Source of the DNA: Caldora sp. SIO3E6
GTDB taxonomy: Bacteria > Cyanobacteriota > Cyanobacteriia > Cyanobacteriales > Coleofasciculaceae
Assembly: GCA_010672185.1 (NCBI GenBank)
Contig: JAAHHL010000402.1
Location: 1-6,590, forward strand
DNA: 6,590 bases
Reading direction: 5' to 3'
Shown: in pieces, positions 1 through 4,129 of the stretch
Layout: each line of letters starts with the position of its first letter
How positions within the stretch are numbered: the first letter of the stretch is position 1
The notes under the pieces: model-generated
Told to the model about the DNA's origin: nothing
What the model saw: only the letters and a program-made list of their open reading frames with translations
Databases searched by the model: none
Made by a program: the position numbers and the translations under genes

Positions 1-48
1 AGATTGAACAAGCATCATCCGCAAAAGGTGTTAGGAGTTAAAGCTGAT

Positions 49-115
49 TTTTGACATACTCTCCAGCCTGTTCGCACAGCGTTGCCGCAGGCTAGGCGTG
101 AAGATTCTTTACGCT
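49..115 (-). mobile_element. Possible IS200/IS605-type end remnant (hairpin)
   Basis: A TTTTTGACATACTCTCC segment is followed by a stem AGCCTG (65-70) pairing with CAGGCT (88-93), then GAAGATTCTT. From memory, this order (TTGACATACTC, short hairpin, GATTCTT) is typical of the subterminal ends of IS200/IS605-family tnpA/tnpB elements in cyanobacteria. There TTGAC resembles the target pentanucleotide, and the same segment can form the end of the guide RNA. No tnpA or tnpB reading frame is present here, so this would be a decayed or solo end. The hairpin loop (71-87) is longer than usual for such ends. The strand is given for a tnpB lying to the right and read leftwards, and is an inference. Confidence 0.4.
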
Positions 116-157
116 TCACTCTCGTCGTTCTTCCGTGCCATGCTATCTTCGATTTGT

Positions 158-183
158 TTTATCATTAACTTATAAATCACGCC
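158..183 (+). repeat. 26-bp direct repeat, copy 1
   Basis: This segment runs from TTTATCATTAAC to AATCACGCC and matches 1322-1347 at 25 of 26 positions. The only difference is T at 177 against C at 1341. The sequences on either side of the two copies do not match. The copies are 1164 bp apart start to start, in the same orientation, and enclose the antidote and nuclease-like genes. Confidence 0.85.
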
Positions 184-286
184 AATACTGCTCGGATAAG
201 CTCGAATCCCTCTCCCTCGCTTTCTTTCCTCCCACACCTCCCACACTCCCCACACTCCCCACACTCTCTTAACCGAGCAGTATTGG
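182..286. repeat. Inverted-repeat element enclosing a tandem array
   Basis: The left arm 182-200 and right arm 268-286 pair at 18 of 19 positions. The outer 14 bp (CCAATACTGCTCGG and CCGAGCAGTATTGG) are perfect and the only mismatch is 196/272. The 67-bp interior is pyrimidine-rich on the plus strand and holds a 9-bp tandem array. The shape recalls a small non-autonomous (MITE-like) or intergenic palindromic element. I see no clear target-site duplication. The element begins where direct-repeat copy 1 ends and finishes 36 bp before the ATG of the antidote gene, so a transcript crossing it could fold into a long hairpin. Confidence 0.75.
228..263 (+). repeat. 9-bp tandem repeat, four units
   Basis: Two units of CCTCCCACA (228-236, 237-245) are followed by two of CTCCCCACA (246-254, 255-263). 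This resembles the short tandemly repeated repetitive (STRR) sequences known from filamentous cyanobacteria, although those are usually heptanucleotides. Read on the minus strand it gives a meaningless V-W-G/E run, so an open frame across it is not evidence of a gene. Confidence 0.85.
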
Positions 287-322
287 GGCTTGTTGTCTCT
301 TTTCACCGTTTTAGGGAGCGTT

Positions 323-631
323 ATGTCTAAAATTATTACTACCCCTTATGATGTTGCAGAACATCTCCGAACTCCTGAGGAAATGGCAGCTTATCTTGAA
401 GTTTCTATCGAAGAAGCAAATGGTGACGCTGCTCTTGTTGCTAAAGCATTAGGTGATATCGCTCGTGCAAAAGGGATGTCTCAGATTGCCCGTGATACGG
501 GTCTATCCCGTGAAAGTTTATATAAGGCGCTTTCTGGTGAACGGAGTCCAACATTTGATACGATATTGAAAGTTATCAGAGCATTGGGTTTAACTTTACG
601 TGCGGAACCAATAAACACCAATTCACAATAA
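323..631 (+). CDS. HI1420-type addiction-module antidote (XRE-like HTH), toxin missing
   Basis: A 102-residue protein beginning MSKIITTPYD. The frame stays open upstream to a TTG at 290, but I chose ATG 323: it has AGGGAG at 313-318, and the extra residues do not look like the family. The N-terminal half (about 1-45, with YDVAEHLRTPEEMAAYLE) is typical of the probable addiction-module antidote family (HI1420-like, TIGR02684). Residues about 50-72 (GMSQIARDTGLSRESLYKAL) form a DNA-binding helix-turn-helix. In this family a RelE/HigB-like toxin normally lies just upstream and the antidote binds both toxin and operator. Here the upstream 322 bp carry only repeats, so the antidote is an orphan or has been recruited as a regulator. 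The nuclease-like gene begins 52 bp downstream on the same strand and may be co-transcribed. Confidence 0.85.
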   Translation: MSKIITTPYDVAEHLRTPEEMAAYLEVSIEEANGDAALVAKALGDIARAKGMSQIARDTGLSRESLYKALSGERSPTFDTILKVIRALGLTLRAEPINTNSQ

Positions 632-670
632 GTCTGAGCTCTAGGGGGAGTGGTTTTGATTTGAAGTTAA

Positions 671-677
671 AAGGAGG
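671..677 (+). promoter_or_regulatory. Strong ribosome binding site
   Basis: AAGGAGG lies 6 nt before ATG 684. It is a near-perfect anti-16S match and the strongest site in the window, which fixes the start of the nuclease-like gene. Confidence 0.85.
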
Positions 678-683
678 TTATCA

Positions 684-1292
684 ATGCCGTATGGCACATT
701 CAAATCAGTCGGTGAAGTAACCCAAAAATTTGATATTGAGGTCAGAACTGAACCATTTATCAACAAAAAAGAATTAACAATACCTGATTATATTTTCTCC
801 CGCATAGAAGCCAACCTGGCAGAGGATGTCTATTTTATTAATGAGTTTGCTATCTGTGAGCAGATTATCAGTCGTATATTGGACGAGGTGGCAGAACATT
901 ATAACCAACTCTTTGTATGGTCACATGTTCCCTTCAATGTAGATAAGGAACAAGACTTGGTAGGCGAACCTGACTACCTGATAGCCCCAAAAACCAAGCA
1001 TGGAGTGATGTTTGTCCCGCCTCTTTGTGTAATGGAGGCAAAACAAGAGAAATGGAATGAAGGCTGGGCACAGACCTTGGCGGAAATGTATGCCGCATCT
1101 ATCAAGGGGGCAAAAGTCTGCTATGGTGTTGTCACCACAGGAAAGGCTTGGGAGTTTGGCAAGTTAGAGAAAAATGTTTTTATCAAAGATCGAAGTCAAA
1201 TATCAGCGACAGAGGATCTAAAAAAAGTTTTTTATGTATTAAATTGGTTATTTGACCAAACAAATACCCATATCGCTAATATGTCACTCTAG
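684..1292 (+). CDS. PD-(D/E)XK-like protein of unknown function
   Basis: A 202-residue soluble protein with no signal peptide or membrane segment. The likely nuclease-fold signature is D97 (in GEPDYLI), then a beta strand ending E118-A119-K120 (VMEAKQE), then Q130 in the next helix (WAQTLAEMYAA). That is the D...(D/E)XK...Q order of the PD-(D/E)XK superfamily. An upstream helix, NEFAICEQIISRIL (53-66), could supply the motif I glutamate (E59). From memory, the MPY-TF start, the PD...EAK core and the length match a family of about 200 residues, present in many copies in cyanobacterial genomes and usually annotated hypothetical. Whether this copy cleaves nucleic acid is unknown. It follows the antidote gene by 52 bp, and the pair lies between the two 26-bp direct repeats, which suggests an accessory or defence-type setting. 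Fold confidence is moderate; gene confidence is high. Confidence 0.8.
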   Translation: MPYGTFKSVGEVTQKFDIEVRTEPFINKKELTIPDYIFSRIEANLAEDVYFINEFAICEQIISRILDEVAEHYNQLFVWSHVPFNVDKEQDLVGEPDYLIAPKTKHGVMFVPPLCVMEAKQEKWNEGWAQTLAEMYAASIKGAKVCYGVVTTGKAWEFGKLEKNVFIKDRSQISATEDLKKVFYVLNWLFDQTNTHIANMSL

Positions 1293-1310
1293 GAATGGTA
1301 CAACATATAG

Positions 1311-1322
1311 AGAAATATTTCT
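1311..1322. promoter_or_regulatory. 12-bp perfect palindrome, candidate operator
   Basis: AGAAATATTTCT is its own reverse complement. It ends at the first base of direct-repeat copy 2 and lies 42 bp before the GTG of the antitoxin-like gene. Antitoxins often repress their own promoters through such short palindromes. A role here is inferred from position only, and an AT-rich palindrome can arise by chance. Confidence 0.3.
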
Positions 1323-1347
1323 TTATCATTAACTTATAAACCACGCC
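1322..1347 (+). repeat. 26-bp direct repeat, copy 2
   Basis: This is the partner of 158-183 with one mismatch. It occupies most of the gap between the nuclease-like gene and the antitoxin-like gene and ends 17 bp before the GTG of the latter. It may have originated as part of that gene's leader. TTATAAA inside it is AT-rich, but I see no matching -35 box. Confidence 0.85.
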
Positions 1348-1364
1348 TCTGGAGCAGAAAAGCT

Positions 1365-1931
1365 GTGACTGAGCAGATAACCCTAACGCTACCCGATGAC
1401 GTCGCTAGACGTGTACAAACGGTTGCAATCTCAACCCAGCGAGAGTTAGAAGATGTCCTGTTAGAGTGGATTGACCAGATCAGTCTTCAGCTTTCCCCAT
1501 CAACTCCTAATACCACAGAAGCAACATTACTCCAGCAAATTAACTTAGGATTTTCCCCAAATTGGTGGAACCGTTATCAATCGTTCATCGCTGCACGACA
1601 AGCAGAAACAATTAGTGAGAGTGATTTGGTTGAGTTGATTAAAATGAGTGAAGCACTCGAAATTGCTAACGTTGAACGGGTGAAGGCATTGGGAGAACTG
1701 GCTCAGCTTCGAGGTTGTTCCCTCGATCAGGTAATGGAGGCCTTGGATATCAAGATTAAAACTGATAGCGCACAGTTTTGGCAAGGCATCTCACTCCAGC
1801 AGCTATGCGCTACCCAGTCTCCCATGACCGTTCATAGTCTCAAGGATCTGGCGGCTGACTTTTGGCCGGAAGAAGACTCAACTGAGGATTTCCTTATCTT
1901 TCTGCGAGAGCAGCGTCAAGAAGTGAGATAG
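1365..1931 (+). CDS. Antitoxin-like protein with two fused modules, no adjacent toxin
   Basis: A 188-residue protein from a GTG start, preceded by TGGAG at 1350-1354 with a 10-nt gap. Residues 3-38 (ITLTLPDDVARRVQTVA onward) look like a ribbon-helix-helix-type DNA-binding start. Residues 54-130 (LLQQINLGFSPNWWNRY, then ELAQLRGCSLDQVMEAL) match, from memory, a cyanobacterial antitoxin-like family often found beside PIN or HNH toxins. Residues 136-188 (QFWQGISLQQL, then DLAADFWPEEDSTEDFLIFL) resemble the acidic toxin-binding tail of VapB-type antitoxins, with an FW-P-E-D core. The protein is therefore longer than a usual antitoxin and combines two kinds of segment. No toxin follows: the next gene is convergent and ends 22 bp away. 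It may act in trans, be a relic, or be a regulator. Confidence 0.8.
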   Translation: MTEQITLTLPDDVARRVQTVAISTQRELEDVLLEWIDQISLQLSPSTPNTTEATLLQQINLGFSPNWWNRYQSFIAARQAETISESDLVELIKMSEALEIANVERVKALGELAQLRGCSLDQVMEALDIKIKTDSAQFWQGISLQQLCATQSPMTVHSLKDLAADFWPEEDSTEDFLIFLREQRQEVR

Positions 1932-1953
1932 TCGGAATTCGATGAGCCTTATT

Positions 1954-2568
1954 TCAGTAACCTAGCAAACTAAGGGTATTCAAAATTTCAATCACTGCCC
2001 GAGCATCCTCTTGAGCATTTGAATTAACTGGTCTGTAAAGCTCTTTGAAGAGACAGTTCTGAGCCATACCAAATACAGGTCGCATTTCATGACGAACAAT
2101 CCTATACTGAGGAGTCTTATAAGTGAGGTAGCGAGCTTCCAAGATCAGTCCCTCAGCAGGCCCCCCCAACATGCAACTAATTCCGTCCCTTTCTGGTGCT
2201 TGGATACCTTCTGAGAGGCTGTCGTAGCTAAAACTACGCCTTAACCGATCAAGTCGTCTATACAGTTGCTCAGGTAGCTGAACTGATTCACCGTCGATCA
2301 TTAACGAAAAGCGATCGTCAATAGATCTGGAATTAGGATCAATATCATTACCATAAAACTGAATCTCTCTGGTCGTGGTTGTGTCAGATCTGTATTGGAG
2401 GTTCAACAATAAGAACTGCCCTGCCTTCGCAACATTGGGTAGCATTGCACAACTAAAAACCAAGCAAAGGCTGAGGCAGATAAGGAATTTGGCTACCAAC
2501 TTAAGGCGGGACACTTTATATGGCAAGAGACCGCCGAGAATGACCATAATCTGAATAGACATCTCCAA
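1954..2568 (-). CDS. Small exported protein of unknown function
   Basis: Up to 204 residues; family not recognised. A hydrophobic stretch (residues 24-44, KLVAKFLICLSLCLVFSC) follows basic residues and leads to A47-K48-A49 before G50, a good signal peptidase I site. The mature part would be about 155 residues, probably periplasmic. VFSC at 37-40 is only a poor lipobox. The mature chain has just two cysteines, C132 and C172, which could form a disulfide. The start is uncertain: TTG 2568 is the longest, ATG 2562 directly abuts a GGAG, ATG 2547 has that GGAG 15 nt upstream, and TTG 2526 or GTG 2514 would give the most typical signal-peptide length. A run of seven C (2161-2167 on the plus strand) lies in the coding region. 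It lies 99 bp downstream of the 324-residue gene on the same strand. Confidence 0.7.
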   Translation of the reverse strand: MEMSIQIMVILGGLLPYKVSRLKLVAKFLICLSLCLVFSCAMLPNVAKAGQFLLLNLQYRSDTTTTREIQFYGNDIDPNSRSIDDRFSLMIDGESVQLPEQLYRRLDRLRRSFSYDSLSEGIQAPERDGISCMLGGPAEGLILEARYLTYKTPQYRIVRHEMRPVFGMAQNCLFKELYRPVNSNAQEDARAVIEILNTLSLLGY

Positions 2569-2626
2569 TAATTATTCTAGAACCCCCATGCTACCGTATC
2601 AAAATCGAGGTTTCTGGAGATGTCTA
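2556..2626 (-). promoter_or_regulatory. Inverted repeat that could mask the start of the exported-protein gene
   Basis: TAGACATCTCCA (2556-2567) and TGGAGATGTCTA (2615-2626) are perfect 12-bp reverse complements, 47 bp apart. In a minus-strand transcript the upstream arm would pair with the GGAG and ATG at 2562-2567, the likely initiation area. This could hold translation down, but only the pairing is visible; regulation is inferred. Confidence 0.4.
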
Positions 2627-2639
2627 ATAGAATTGAGCA

Positions 2640-2664
2640 ACTCCCGCTAAAAGCGCGTGGGAGT
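2640..2664 (-). terminator. Hairpin after the 324-residue gene
   Basis: An 8-bp stem (2640-2647 with 2657-2664, one G-U pair) and a 9-nt loop lie 3 nt past the stop codon at 2668-2670. The transcript continues TGCTCAATTCTATTA, so there is no real U-run. It may be a weak terminator or an RNA 3'-end stabiliser rather than a strong intrinsic terminator. Confidence 0.4.
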
Positions 2665-2667
2665 AGC

Positions 2668-3642
2668 TTAAAGAAGTGATTCTATAATTTCACGAAGGTC
2701 TTCAATTATCTCCCCTGGATGTATTTCTGGGTGAAATTCGGAACCGTCAGCGTACATTGCCGGAGGGCTTTTACCACCAGGTTGATGGTCTGCATCAATA
2801 GATTGACGCCACCTCTGTGCGTGGGTTAACCACTCTTTCTTATCTACCAGCCCTGGTCTGGTAAACCAGACATTCCACGTCAATACATTGCCATTCTTCA
2901 GCATGTTGCCGGAGGCAATGTTGAACAGATCCATTATTTTTTCGTTAAAGGTATCGACTTTCTCATTGTGGAGTTTTACAATTGGGCCGATTTCCACTTC
3001 CAAATATCCAACTTCATAGGCATATTTTTTATGCTGAGCAAATTTAGGAGCCTCAAAATCTGGACATTGACCCTTGAGCACTGGAAATATAGGTTGATTG
3101 GGATCTCCGACCTTATGAGTTGTCACCTCAATTGCGTGTTCTTTGTCAAAGGGAAAGGAAAGATGATGTTTTTCAAAAAGTTCCCAGGCGTGCTTAACAA
3201 ACCAATTTGAGAGGGAGCTTGGACTAAACCAAACCTTACCAGTAACGGTCATATCACCTGCTAGTTCCCGATCTGGCTCATTAACCCAGCCTCTCACACC
3301 AGTAACGGTCACTTCTACGTTATAGCAAGCGAAGCTACGCAGGCAAGCCCCTTGTTGAGGACAGATGATAGACCATATTCTCCCGGCATCGTCGTAGCCG
3401 AGCCTAGAAATATCGTGGGCAAACCTTTGAAAACACCTAGAAGAGGGGTCTCCCAGGTGGGTTAACCAACTGAACTCAGGCCAAAATACCCCTTGCTGAC
3501 GAGTAAGCTTGTTAATGTTGTCCATGTTACCCGTCATTGGTATCGAGCTCAGGTTTGGCTCAGGATAGGCAAACGCTGGATTGGACTCGGCGAAGCCGCC
3601 TTGCCATCCCGGTGGGATCTTGGAATTTTGCTCAAATGTCAT
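2668..3642 (-). CDS. Conserved-looking protein of unknown function
   Basis: A 324-residue protein with no signal peptide or membrane segment; I do not recognise the family. The start ATG has AAGGA 7 nt upstream (plus-strand positions 3650-3654). The N-terminal 35 residues are Pro-rich and probably disordered. The middle is rich in aromatic residues, with two VTVTG-like strands 20 residues apart (111-115 and 131-135), suggesting a beta hairpin or sheet. Cysteines at 94, 100 and 106 are evenly spaced (C-X5-C-X5-C); C70 and C193 are the others. The C-terminal part has many His and Glu residues (HPEIHPGEIIEDLREIIESLL) and ends in an acidic helix. Composition and steady codon use support a real gene. 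It is divergent from the PBP gene and lies upstream of the exported-protein gene on the same strand, with a hairpin between them. Confidence 0.75.
   Translation of the reverse strand: MTFEQNSKIPPGWQGGFAESNPAFAYPEPNLSSIPMTGNMDNINKLTRQQGVFWPEFSWLTHLGDPSSRCFQRFAHDISRLGYDDAGRIWSIICPQQGACLRSFACYNVEVTVTGVRGWVNEPDRELAGDMTVTGKVWFSPSSLSNWFVKHAWELFEKHHLSFPFDKEHAIEVTTHKVGDPNQPIFPVLKGQCPDFEAPKFAQHKKYAYEVGYLEVEIGPIVKLHNEKVDTFNEKIMDLFNIASGNMLKNGNVLTWNVWFTRPGLVDKKEWLTHAQRWRQSIDADHQPGGKSPPAMYADGSEFHPEIHPGEIIEDLREIIESLL
3325..3348 (-). repeat. Interspersed-repeat-like segment inside a coding region
   Basis: GCAAGC occurs at 3325-3330 and 3343-3348 around the near-palindrome GCGAAGCTACGC (3329-3340). Such GCGTAGC/GCGAAGC palindromes recur as interspersed repeats in filamentous cyanobacteria. 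The two GCAAGC copies encode the regularly spaced C100 and C106 of the unrecognised 324-residue protein, so that cysteine spacing may reflect DNA-repeat acquisition rather than a metal site. Confidence 0.35.
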
Positions 3643-4129
3643 AAACCTGTCCTTAACATATTTGATGATCGAATCGTGTATTCAGCTCATAACGAGAAGG
3701 TTAGATTAGGCGTTAAATTTTGCCGATTTGTGAGCTGACGAACTATGCAGGAATAATGGGCTTACTAAGAAGCAGATAGAGCTTAGTTTAACGCTTTACG
3801 TTGTCCCACAGCAAGCAAAGGATTTTAGGATCTTATCTAGCAATCAGTCCCTGAGGCGAGTTTCTCCAAAATAGCTGGAGTTATAGTACTGTAAACATTG
3901 CAATTTCTTGGTAGATTCGGATAAAGTTCAAAAGGAAAATCGGCAGGTCGTGCAACTCCGGCTCGGAAACTTTAAAATAAGCAGACAGTCGTCTTGTGCT
4001 GGTGATATAACTGATCATCAACTTATCTTCAGGTTACCACCTGCCTTGACTGGGAACGAGTAGAGGGGAAGTTGCTGTGAAATAGAGGAAGTTATATTTT
4101 TCCATCGCAATTGAGCATGAGGAGTGTAA
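3643..4129. other. Divergent intergenic region, no gene seen
   Basis: These 487 bp separate the minus-strand 324-residue gene from the PBP gene. All frames are broken by stops and I find no tRNA or known RNA. Visible structure includes TCAGCTCA (3682-3689) with TGAGCTGA (3731-3738), an inverted repeat near the minus-strand promoter side. GGCAGGT (3942-3948) can pair with ACCTGCC (4039-4045) around about 90 nt. Promoter candidates for the PBP gene are weak: TTGCAA 3898-3903 with GATAAA 3920-3925 (16-bp gap), and a TATATT at 4093-4098 without a good -35. TTGACT at 4046-4051 has no -10 partner. Confidence 0.5.
4120..4124 (+). promoter_or_regulatory. Ribosome binding site that fixes the GTG start of the PBP gene
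   Basis: AGGAG lies 5 nt before GTG 4130. An in-frame TAA (4127-4129) directly precedes that GTG, so the protein cannot begin further upstream. The first in-frame ATG is not reached until 4391, after the cytoplasmic region. Confidence 0.85.

Noticed and set aside
1..54. Plus-strand frame 1 open from the window edge to TGA (KHHPQKVLGVKADF end)
   Set aside because: Eighteen codons are too few to support a gene, and frame 3 is also open to 41. It could be the end of a gene lying to the left, but this window cannot decide it.
228..263. Tandem array considered as a CRISPR array
   Set aside because: Units are 9 bp with no spacers and there are no cas genes.
109..306. Minus-strand open stretch of 65 codons
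   Set aside because: It runs through the 9-bp tandem array, the hairpin arm and the direct repeat, and its V-W-G/E run is an artefact of the repeat. It has no ribosome binding site or recognisable domain.
1545..1784. Minus-strand open stretch inside the antitoxin-like gene
   Set aside because: It is antisense to a well-supported coding frame, with no family resemblance and no ribosome binding site.
2573..2590. Five-codon leader frame ATG-GGG-GTT-CTA-GAA-TAA on the minus strand before the exported-protein gene
   Set aside because: It is too short to separate from chance and has no clear ribosome binding site or attenuator logic.
2968..3210. Plus-strand open stretch antisense to the 324-residue gene (another at 3493-3738)
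   Set aside because: Both are shadows of the minus-strand gene; their composition is not protein-like and they lack initiation signals.
3920..4045. Cobalamin-riboswitch resemblance (AAAAGGAAAAT, GTGCAACTCCGG, CAGGTTACCACCTGCC)
   Set aside because: The conserved CCCGC core is missing, the order and spacing of the pieces do not fit the family, and a PBP gene is not an expected target.
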